Origin: Psilocybe azurescens
Lineage: Eukaryota > Basidiomycota > Agaricomycetes > Agaricales > Agrocybaceae
Assembly: GCA_023853785.1 (NCBI GenBank)
Contig: JAJIRX010000170.1
Location: 1 to 37,844 of the forward strand
Direction: 5' to 3'
Length of the DNA: 37,844 bases
In this document: positions 28,921-37,844 of the stretch, piece by piece
Position numbering within the stretch: the first letter of the stretch is position 1
Layout of the letters: each line of letters starts with the position of its first letter
Notes under the pieces: model-generated
What the model was told of the DNA's origin: nothing
Database searches by the model: none
The model's input: only the letters and a program-made list of their open reading frames with translations
Translations under genes and position numbers: made by a program

Positions 28921-29857
28921 CAGAGTACTTAAGCGCATTCCGAGTGATTCTTTTGAAGTCTTCGTCTACCTGGCGACATTCTCCGACACGAAGATAACGT
29001 GTGAAATAACTCGTTGATTTTCGGATGGGCTAGATTAATTGGTTATTGTATGAGCACAATGACTGTGTCGTTAAAGGCCGTTAATAGCGATTGTGGTCCT
29101 ACTGTCATAAGTAAAGTTTCCTAACAATCGTCATCTTTATCGTAGAATGGTAGAAGAGCTCGAGCCACCACTTAATCTTTCTGAACGATTAAGCGGGTCA
29201 GGCTTTTTCACGCGTCCCTTATACTTGTTCAGATTCATCCTGAGCGATCCCAGCATTTTGAAGTCGACTTCCGACCAGAGCATTCAGACATCCCTGCAAT
29301 TTGGGAATATCGTGGGTCGAGTACTAAGAAGCATGAACTTACTGGAGGCTTGCAAGAAATAAACTGTATTCGATTTAGTATTTTAGCATGCTTTTATACC
29401 TAGAACTTCAAAGAAGTCCTTAGACTGTAGATTACAGGTCTATTACCGTAATCGTCTAGTAATTCGACGAAGAGTCATCCATGTGAATTGTCACGGTACA
29501 GTAGCCTCAAGAACGAGCCGATAGTGGAATCAATAATTGTAGAAGAAGAAAAGAAAGAATCCTCCTGTTGGGGTCATAGAGTACTGCGAGAAGAGATATA
29601 GATACGGAGCTGTCGAGCAAGAAAGTATATATGTAAAAGTGGAGGGTGGGATCGCAGCTGTCCAAGGCCTGGCGGAAAAGGTAATTGAAACTTTTTAGTA
29701 CCATGGTTATCGTTGTGGAATCTTGAATGAAATTGGTATCTGTCGTTATAATTCGTATCGAAATCGCGACATCTGACAAAATGAAATGCTCTTATAGTGA
29801 AGATGGTGGGAAATTCGATCCAAGAAATGCTGGTGGGGAAGGCAAAGCTCTGTGGGT
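28921..29857. other. unassigned region
   Basis: A 71-codon plus-strand frame (29147-29362) and overlapping minus frames at 29507-29864 have no recognisable features. The right part supplies the 3' flank of the zinc-finger gene. Confidence 0.35.
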
Positions 29858-31451
29858 TTAACAAACAAGAACGCGCCCTAGGACCACTCCGCCTCTACCT
29901 CCAAGCTCTATGTTTCGGAGGTCTTTACCCCCAAGACCGATGCCGTGTCCCAAGCCAGGACCAGGGAGGGTCCCGTTCCAGGCAACCGGGTGATAAGGCG
30001 CGACTCCGATGTTCTCATTCCAGGAGTCTCGTTCCTCTTTTGGATAATTGGGACGCACAGGTGGCAGAGGGATGGAAGTGGAGCGGTGACTGTCTTCTGA
30101 CAGTAGATTTAGATTCTGGAGGGTAGCAGGGACCCACTGAGATGGGGATGGGGCGCGTCGTCGACGTTTTTGCCCTGGAAGCTTGGGCGCCTTGACCGTA
30201 GGTGTGGCTCCGGAACCCCTAGCAGATTGAGTGTTGGAGTGCGTGGTGAGACAGGAACCTCTTGATACCGGCAGAGAGTAAGGCTGGGTATGCCCTCTTC
30301 TTAATTCTGGGCCTGGTGTATAGCTCTCTGCAGGAGAAAGAGTGACAGTCGAAGCCATTGGATTCGGCGTAATCGGGGAATCCATGCTCTCAGATGGGGA
30401 ATCAGGAGTTGATTTTGATGGCGATGGGGTATTAACAGGCTTCAAGACGCAACGTTTGACGTGTCTGTTCAGGTTCGAGGCAACGCCAAATCGGCGCCCG
30501 CAAATATCACAGACAAAAGCTAAGATAAATAAAAATGTAGTCAGTATTTGCTATGAATGGTGTAAGCATCAGTCAAACATACCTTTCTCTCCGGTGTGTA
30601 CAAGGAGATGCTGCACAAATGATAAAGTCGTTATGAGACATTATCCTCGCATGGGACATAGTTAGACAGTAAGCTTACTTTTCGGAGTGTACTTGGACGA
30701 TCAAAGCTGGGGTTTGGGGAGTGGATGATCAACTACCTGCATTTATGGTAAATGGATACAACAGTAACCCACCGTTTATGGCACATGGTGCATGCATGTT
30801 TCTTCTCCCGCGATAGGGATTCAGGAGCGTCTTCATGGTTAGCAACCACCTGCTCCACAAGACGATTAGGTCTAGCTGTGGCGGATGGACGATTGACGAC
30901 GAGTGCGGAGGTCACAGGAAGCTGGTATCCAATCTGTGAGGGTTCTCCTTCAGATCGGCCGCTCGGATTCAGGAGAATAGCCATTGCTGCAGGAGTAGGA
31001 AGCTGGGGCGCAGGAGATCGAACGGTAGATACATGATCCTCCGAGGTTTTAGAAATCCCAAAATATACTTCCTCTGCAGGCGGGGAGCGTAGATAGACGA
31101 AGATGCGTTTATTTCTCCCTCAGGAGCTCCAGTCCAGTCCCAAGTTTGTTGGCCATAGGCTGTTATATCCTCGGTACCAGCAAAGGTAGTGTTAACCAAG
31201 GAGTTCCCGGCGAATCCCAAGCCGGTGGCGTCAAGAGTAGAGTCCACAAGACTTGAAGAGCAAAGTCTGGAGGTTGGCTCTCCGCGGTCAAGTAAGTAAG
31301 GATAGCTTGGATGTTGGTAAGCTAGCGATGATCCTCTTGAGAAGCCGATTGTAAAATTTTGAGCATCATTTGAGGAAAGGTATGGGTCCTGAAGTAAAGG
31401 CTGGGAGGTGTAGTAATTGTGGTGTGGAGGAACGGCGTACTGCGCATGCAT
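29858..31451 (-). CDS. C2H2 zinc-finger protein, probable transcription factor
   Basis: Two tandem zinc fingers are assembled by splicing four exons: 31451-30773, 30706-30679, 30610-30583 and 30519-29858. All junctions are GT-AG and in phase. Finger 1 is CTMC-x12-H-LLV-H with the linker HTGEK; finger 2 is CDIC-x12-H-VKR-C, a CCHC variant. They sit mid-protein between a Tyr/Ser/Gln-rich N-terminus (MHAQYAVPPHHNYYTSQ) and a Ser/Pro-rich tail that includes GQKRRRRAPSPSQW, a likely nuclear localisation signal. It should bind DNA in the nucleus. The start at 31451 is the first Met of the protein-like stretch. One missing base at a C4 run (plus G 31082-31085) breaks exon 1. Target genes cannot be inferred. 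Confidence 0.85.
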
Positions 31452-32626
31452 CGTAATGGTACTGGAAAAAGCGGGGAGTGAAACAGCGTTGGACTTGATG
31501 TTATATATTTTTTCCGATCTAATACGTCTCTTCATGCGAACGAGATGTGAATTTTGGAAGTCCAGGCACCTGCCATTGAGCTCTTGACCTTCGCTGAGTT
31601 TTTACGTAGACTGTCGCGGAGCTCATCCCGAACTGGGCCATTTTATCTTCCCTTTCACACGATCCTGCAGCTTCAGATGCGATCACTGCTTCACATTCAT
31701 AGGAATCTATGGAGCCTAACCAACCTGTAACCATCCGACCTTTTATTTATCTGATATCAATGCGCACTTGTGATCATATGCTCTCCCCACTTCGATTTCC
31801 CCTTGCGTATCAACTCCGTCCACATTTATGGGACTCCTCATGTTTTTACACATGTTGATTGACAGCAAACGCTGCATCGCAAGCCGTTCACGGATCTCTG
31901 GTTTCTAGAACCCTTGTATCCAGAAAGAAACAACGAGAACTCTCCAAAGGCACCCCAGGATATATTCTTTTCTTTTTCAAGCAGTTTTGTATGTATTGCT
32001 GTCCGACAGTTACGATCCTCTCTTCTCTTACCTCATCGTTGCTGAGGCGTCAATTAATCAATTACCGTATTTTTGAACCTTATTACCATGAGTCAAGTCT
32101 CTATTTGATGGTCATGCAGCGTCGACCAGGGATTGACGGCGAAAGAAGGGCCCCAATACTCAAATAAATGTTGGATCTGGTTGTACAAATCACCTCGAGT
32201 GCATGTTAAAAATATTTTAGAAAACGTCCATGTCTGCCGTCTGGCTCAGAATTTAGCCCTTCAGCAACTAATAATCTGGTGTATCAACCCCCAAGGGCAA
32301 CCACTAAAAGATCGACGCTTTTTATAACCATGTCAACTGTAATTCACAAAATGTCAGAGATGGTACTCTCACCAACCTAGAAGTTTATAGAACACAGCAG
32401 AGAAACAAATGCATTGTGAAGATCGATTGAGCTTACACCATGTCTAAATGACAGATCGGAGAACAAATTATCTATCACATCGTGCAAGAATACTTTACGA
32501 CACTAGTTTCGCTTCCGGACGATCGCAAGTAAGAAACATCACAGTCACAACATACAGAGATCGCCGTCCCCGACCAAAAAACAAAGACGATCGAATCGAT
32601 ACCTGCCTTATCGTGGCCCATCTCAT
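31452..32626. promoter_or_regulatory. intergenic region upstream of the zinc-finger gene
   Basis: This 1.2-kb gap lies between the 3' end of the PPxY gene and the start of the zinc-finger gene, both on minus. It should contain the 5' leader and promoter of the zinc-finger gene. A 5' UTR-like AT-rich stretch lies at about 31460-31520. The short frames here carry no domains and no specific site could be named. Confidence 0.4.
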
Positions 32627-34893
32627 CTATTTATTTATGTACTTGTTGAAAAATTTGTTGCCAGCTGATCAAACAAATTCAACATTCGTCCCGAAACAGT
32701 GAGAGAAAAATTTCAAGCACTCACTCTGTGCGAGACCTGCGACCTGACTCTCAAGCTGCTCCCTCGTCTTCTTACCTGCGACTCTGTCGACCGCGCTCAG
32801 TGCAAGTTTTCCCAGCCCACTGCTCGAATTAGTGCCGCCCGAAGCAGAAGGAAAACCTGGCGCGGTCAAAGGTTTCCCCGTACGACGGCCCAGAATGCGC
32901 AGGAGGTCCTATAAATAAACAAATTAACCATTCATCATATCACTAAGAGAAGATTGCCATCCAACAAAAACGTGGGGGTGACAAAGCGAAACGGAGAAAG
33001 GACTCACGAGGATGTAGAGCAGGAGGGACCCATGCTGAAGAAGTCGTTGCCGGTTGTGGGTAATCGTAATTAGACGGACCGCTTGGTCCAGGGAAAGACG
33101 GGGCAGACGATCCGTACTGTGAAGGATAGGGATAGGCAGCTGGGGGCCTGAGGACATGCTGACGTTGCTGCTGCCGCCGTTGCTGTTATCAAAATAGCCA
33201 CCCTCAGTCCCAGTACCTGAAGCTTGAGCTTGAGGGAAGTACATATCGGGACTATGTGGCTGGTAAGAGCTCAATGGAGGTGACCCCCTGGGTGAGACGA
33301 TGGGAATGAAGGTCCCGTATACTGCTGTGGTACAGGAGGTTGGGAATGGCTATAGGGCCCTGAGGTATACGTTGACTGAGAGGGGAATGCAGATGCGCCC
33401 ACACCAAGGGGGCTACGGGGAGGGGAGCCATGTGGGGTTGGGCCACTTGACCATGCATAACTCGATCCGTGCATCGGCTGATATCCCGATCCTGTTGCTT
33501 GTCCAGGATAGGAAGACCCACCTTGACCAGGATATGTTGATACTACAGACGTGTACGATGGCCCATTCGGGAAACCGTGAGCTGAAGAGCTCTGTCCTTG
33601 AGCGTATGGACCAGTGGTCGAAGGTCTAGGAGGATATGAAGAGACAGATTGCAACGAATAAGGAGTGGGATTAAAGGAATTAGATGAGCTCTGAGTATTA
33701 GGATACGGCGATACAGGACGGTGGTCGGAATTAGACGCGCTGGAGTAGCTTCCAGGACTAATAGGATTAGCAGCTGCCGAGGACGGCCTGCCACTAATCG
33801 TGGAACTCGGGCGCAAAGATGTCCCTCCAACTACGTTCGAGGAGGCAGAAAATGACTGAGGTCTCGTGAGAGTAGCTCCTCCGGACTGCACAGGATACGT
33901 TGAATGCGGTACAGCAGGGGGAGCATTCGCCGTCTGATTGGGACGCACGTTCCATTCTTGAGGAGGCCACTGTTCCTGTGACCATGAGCTAGATACGGAG
34001 TCCTCCTGTGCGGGCGACTGCACATGAATAGTAGAGAAAACAGCAGAGGTGTTCTGATAACCTTGCTGCGAATGTGGTCTCGAAATCTGCGAGATCGTAC
34101 CTGACTGACTCGAAGGACGCGAATGCCTACCAGAATATTGAGAAGGAGGTGCGTGCGCAGGATTGTGAACCACCGAGTGAACCGTATGAGTCGGCGAAGA
34201 CGACTCAGTAGATGCGCTTCCTCCAGTTTGAGTGCTTCCGCCGACTCGATATCCAGAATCTGAGATGCTCTGTCGTCCAAGCCCGTGCGTAAGACTCGCG
34301 ATAGGATCTTGCTGCTGACGTTGAAATGCTCCGGGACCACTAGTATTGGCACTGGGAGAGTAAGAAGAAGAAGAGGGTCCAGCATAACCTGAAGGATTAA
34401 TCGCCGGAGAACCCGTACGGTGGGACTGCGGTGCAGCAGGTTGGGGTGCGATTGCCATTGCCGCGGGAGAAGCGTATCCCACGGAGGTCAGTGGTGTAGA
34501 TCCCGTCGACATACCAGGATTGCGTACGGCAGGGCTAGGAGCGACAGTAGATTGTATAGGAGAAGGGTTAGACACAGATGTAGCAGGTATCTCTGCAGCC
34601 TCAAGAGTGTAAGGCGGGGGAGGTAGATCTTCCTTTTCTTCTTTCTGCGTTGCGAGCCATTCTGCGTATGTCTGACCATCAGCGTCAGTGGATGGAACAC
34701 CACTTGTACCTGCACCACTACTACTACCGGTTGCAGTATATGACGAACCAGAGACAAAGTCTCCCGACTTCTGACTAACTGCTTCATACCTTGGACGCGA
34801 AGACCAGTAGTCCTGCAGTTCCTTAACCGGAAAGGTCTCATGTATTCTTCGTTCGCTGCGTAAACCTTCGCCGGCAAACCCACATATTCTCAT
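32627..34893 (-). CDS. Ser/Pro/Gln-rich protein with PPxY motif and conserved C-terminus
   Basis: Exons 34893-33008, 32908-32725 and 32664-32627 are joined by GTGAGT donors and TATAG/ATCAG acceptors. The N-terminus holds ELQDYWSSRPRYEAV and then AEWLATQKEEKEDL followed by PPPPYT (residues about 91-96), a PPxY motif of the type bound by WW domains of Rsp5/Nedd4-family ubiquitin ligases. A long Ser/Pro/Tyr/Gln-rich disordered region follows. The C-terminus, GLGKLALSAVDRVAGKKTRE then LESQVAGLAQ and KFFNKYINK, looks like a folded helical segment. Two single-base gaps (33284-33288 and 33142-33146) interrupt the assembled frame and a third inconsistency lies near 32870. The start is uncertain: it lies only 31 nt past the hydrolase stop, and the frame is open upstream. 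Role unknown; ubiquitin-linked trafficking is only a guess. Confidence 0.7.
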
Positions 34894-34924
34894 ATACCTA
34901 TTTTTGAGACACCGATAAATTGAA

Positions 34925-36709
34925 TCAGAGATGTGTGCTGCGGTGTGATTTGGGAGAAAAGAATGTCACCGACCAATCGGATGGCAGATCATATCCATCT
35001 TCATCTAGGGCCATAAACCTGAATTTGTCCGATTCGGGAGATTTCGTTTATGTTCAACGATAGGCATAAATGCGGTGCCTTCGTCGTATCTGTTTGTGTA
35101 CAAGGGCAGGTTAGCAAACATTGGTATGTGAATTGATGGACTCTTATTCTTACTCATCCCACATCGCCCCGTACAGGGTGCGAACTCCCAGTCGTTTTGC
35201 ATTAGATATCTGCTTCCACAAGAAACGACCACCATTTCGTTTGATGTTGTTGAAACCCCATTTCCCTTCAGACAAGTTGCATCCCTAACCAGAGCAATAT
35301 TCTATGAGAGGGCGCCGAATTGTTAGACAGGGTAGACGCACCGATCCTCCAGGAAACACGACTGGAATATAATCTATCTTTCTTCCCCACCTGCATCATT
35401 ATGTTTCTTGATAAAATCGGCATCTCCTTTCATTTTCGACTCAGAAAATTCATCTGCTTCCTGCTCTGTGTTATACCTGCCAATCGTCCATGGTGAAATG
35501 GCATCGAAATCGTTCATCCATACATTCAAGAACGCCGGATTCCTATCGGCATCTCCTTCCGCAGTACGCCAACTGGCAGGTGTCCCGCCCATGATGTACA
35601 CACCGCCCGGTGTTGTATCGCGGAAAAACTGTGTGATGGAATGCACAAGCTCGGGGTGTGTTTGGTATTATCGAAGCCGAAACCTAGACCAGTTTTGAGC
35701 TATCTCATCTCTGAGTCTGATTAATGCTAGAAGAATTCACCCCATAATGCTATGACTGGCTTTCCTTTCTCCCTGAGATAGTTTGGACTGTCCAAAACGC
35801 CTTTGTTACGAACGAGATGCCCCCAATCACGTTCTAAGATGCGTTGAATGCGGTCAGGAGCCACGCCTGATACGTCGTACCTGTCATTAATAAGCGAAAA
35901 TGACATGTCTCAGTACGTTTTCTTGATGGTCCAACATAGACGTTAGGCAGTCAACCGTGGAACAGAGCAAAATTAAAATGCAGAGGTCGAATGAGGGATG
36001 AAAAGTCACTAGGAAACTCACATAATTGCGAAAACGCGGCCCTCTCTTTCTGCTGCTTCTTTGACACAATCCCCCACTTCGTCACGTATTCTCATGATCC
36101 CTTCATTGCCAGCTTCAAGATCGCACTGCCCGGCAAATCGCTGTAGAAACGCGCCATCCACTCCGTGTTCAGCCATCCAATGAAAATGCCTATAAATATG
36201 AGATCTCATGCTGGGTAGCAACGGCAACTCGCCCACATACCTTTGAACGGTTTTGGCATTGCGTGAAGAAAAGAGAAAGACGGGATCTCCTGCTTTGGTT
36301 TTGAGTCCTGGTGCTGGGAACAGTTCTGAGGGAGAGTACGATGAGACATCTGGCCAGACATCTGTGTTGGGCCGTCCACCGTCTGGTATTGGATAGTTGA
36401 ACCAGTGTAGCCAACCATGATGGCCTGGTCCAACAGGCTCTCCGTCTCCATTGCAAGTGAACCTGTTTGGACAAGGGAGCAGTGAGCACGAGGCAGGTGT
36501 CCTTAGGTTCCACCATAAGAGGCACTAATCCCGGAGTTTTCGACTGACCATCCTTGATATCCAACAAGAAACTTGTCTTGGATAGTTGAAGCATTCGCTC
36601 TATGCCGTGCAGCACAGCAGTTAGTACATCTTAGGATATCAGAAAGAGCTTTATTGCCGCACCTTTTCAAAATCCTCCCTGCGGCATTAGTAGAGCTAGA
36701 GCTCGCCAT
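34925..36709 (-). CDS. GH71/GH99-like glycoside hydrolase (xylosidase/arabinosidase type)
   Basis: Eight exons can be joined in phase: 36709-36663, 36599-36549, 36462-36241, 36189-36022, 35880-35741, 35683-35342, 35284-35154 and 35089-34925. Intron 1 has a perfect TACTAAC branch site (36620-36626). The product of about 422 residues reads FLVGYQGW-FTCNGDGEPVG, WLHWFNYPIPDGGRPNTDVW, HFHWMAEHGVDGAFLQRF, ISPWTIGRYNTEQEAD, NGGRFLWKQ and GAMWDEYDEGTAF. These match, in order, the pattern I associate with GH71/GH99-like proteins, a TIM-barrel family. There is no N-terminal signal peptide, so it is probably cytosolic. Three single-base gaps (35653-35656, 35385-35388, 35036-35038) break the assembled frame; adding one base at each makes the total divisible by three. 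Substrate unknown. Confidence 0.8.
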
Positions 36710-37063
36710 TACAATTGTAAGATTTGTTGTATACAATCCCGTAATCTTGAGGTTCAATCGAAAGAATTAGTTGAAACGTAGAGAGGTGTATAGTCAAGGG
36801 GCGTTTCCAGGACTACTTTGAGAAATTTCATGACATATAAGTGACAGAGAGCAGATCATTGCCACCCACCTCAAGTCATTCGGCTGTGTGCAGTCCTATA
36901 AGACGACAGTGGAGGCCTCATTGCCTTACTGACGTATTGCCGCCGAAACGGAGATCTAAAGCAATTAAAACACAGCTTTCTCACAGCCCCTGACTAATTC
37001 TCTTGCTCATAACCACTCTTAAGTCGACGCGATATATTAGGTTGCATTGGTACAGATCCCACT
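36710..37063. promoter_or_regulatory. divergent promoter region, hydrolase and kinase genes
   Basis: The hydrolase (minus) and kinase (plus) genes start 354 bp apart and point away from each other, so they share this upstream region. No specific binding site or convincing TATA box was identified. Confidence 0.5.
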
Positions 37064-37844
37064 ATGGATGCAGACATTCAAGAGCTGTCGCGATACTTGG
37101 CCCACAAATTAGAATGGTATGCAATCTATACCACTTCTCTCCAACGCAGACCCGGAATGAAGCATAGAATTCCACAAGCACTCCGTCACCACAGCGTCTC
37201 CTTGTGGGAATAGCAGGAATCCCTGCATCTGGAAAGTCTACATTCTCCCATCTTCTGGTAGAACGGGTCAACGCACTTCTAAGAGAGCGCTTGGTTGCGG
37301 ATTCTAAGACGTGCGGAGAATTGTCAGGGGACATCATCCAGAATTCCAGTGACAATGGTGGGCGGGAATACGACCAAGCTATCCTTGTTGGACTGGATGG
37401 ATGGCATCTTTCCCGGGGTCAACTGGACGTTCTACCGGACCCTCAGACAGCACACGATCGAAGAGGAATTCACTGGACCTTTGATGGTGCTGGTTACATC
37501 ACATTCCTACAGAAAGTTCGTGATACTAGCTTCGCTGGTGTCATCACTGCGCCTTCTTTCGATCATGCATTGAAAGACCCTACGCCAGATGCAGTGCCTA
37601 TACACCCTCATCATCGCATTGTGATCATCGAAGGGCTATATGTCTTCCTGTCCATTCCACCTTGGAGTGAAGGTGGACTCGGATGAACGTTGGTTCATCG
37701 AGGTCGACCCGGCCGAAGCCAGGAGGAGGCTAGCAGTCCGACATGTGCTCACAGGGATCACAGAAAACGTGGTTGAAGCCGAGAGGAGGGCTGATCTCAA
37801 CGACTTGCCCAGTAGGTTTTCAGCTGCTCAACATCAATCAGATC
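37064..37844 (+). CDS. uridine-kinase/YFH7-like P-loop kinase, 5' part
   Basis: Exon 1 (37064-37116) begins MDADIQELSRYLAHKLE and ends at a GTATGC donor. Exon 2 (from 37179, after a CCACAAG acceptor) reads RLLVGIAGIPASGKSTF, a Walker A P-loop. It continues with AILVGLDGWHLSRGQLDVLP, DPQTAHDRRGIHWTFDG, ITAPSFDHALKDPTPDAVP and RIVIIEGLYVFLSI. These are hallmarks of the phosphoribulokinase/uridine-kinase superfamily and most resemble the fungal YFH7/SPAC227.14 group. After IPPWSEGGLG the frame changes by +1 at about 37660-37685 into VDSDERWFIEVDPAEARRR, with RHVLTGI further on; the cause is unclear. The window ends before the C-terminus. It should phosphorylate a nucleoside- or vitamin-like substrate using ATP; the substrate is not known. 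Confidence 0.82.

Noticed and set aside
33831..34385. 184-codon minus-strand frame within the PPxY gene
   Set aside because: It is an alternative frame of a Ser/Pro-rich coding exon. The 540-codon frame has the conserved N-terminus and PPxY motif.
1..37844. CRISPR array, bacterial operon or phage-like system
   Set aside because: Tandem modules in the foldback arms have no spacer-repeat regularity of 25-40 bp. Introns, a split tRNA and fungal-type genes exclude a prokaryotic origin.

Overview
The window looks like nuclear DNA of a basidiomycete fungus, most likely an Agaricomycete. Protein genes are split by many short GT-AG introns of about 50-90 nt, one with a TACTAAC branch site. There is an intron-containing nuclear tRNA-Thr, a decayed BTB/POZ gene of the kind expanded in mushrooms, and a C2H2 zinc-finger gene. 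All identifications come from reading the sequence by eye; no database search was possible.

Layout. 1-1590: degenerate 25-bp minisatellite, a GA tract and a cluster of GTCCACTGGA motifs in both orientations. 1594-6898: a 5.3-kb foldback element whose long inverted arms consist largely of ~72/~104-nt tandem modules around a ~0.9-kb unpaired centre with no recognisable transposase. 6906-12077 and 15126-19819: two direct copies of a ~5-kb block. Each carries an NmrA-like oxidoreductase gene, two decayed coding remnants and the 3' part of a large Ser/Pro-rich gene; only the second block continues into the full gene (18253-22972). 12078-15125, between the copies: a BTB/POZ pseudogene interrupted by a ~1.72-kb Mutator-like element with matching TIRs, a 9-11 bp target-site duplication and a spliced 85-codon ORF inside. 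23279-23690 and 24353-24497: two small minus-strand candidates. 25200-29400: mostly unassigned, with a 442-bp TIR/MITE element (26790-27231) and tRNA-Thr(AGT) (27877-27998). 29858-36709: three minus-strand genes, a C2H2 zinc-finger protein, a PPxY-containing Ser/Pro/Gln-rich protein and a GH71/99-like glycoside hydrolase. 37064-end: a plus-strand uridine-kinase-like P-loop kinase that runs off the window.

Two results matter most for a reader. First, the foldback element and the Mutator-like insertion are well-defined mobile structures that ORF calling does not reveal. Second, almost every frame break in otherwise convincing genes is a single missing base in or beside a homopolymer run, always in the same direction, across six loci. 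This points to homopolymer compression in the assembly, so broken reading frames here should not be taken as pseudogenes without read support. The NmrA-like gene in copy 1 and the hydrolase, zinc-finger, PPxY and Ser/Pro-rich genes may all be intact in the organism.
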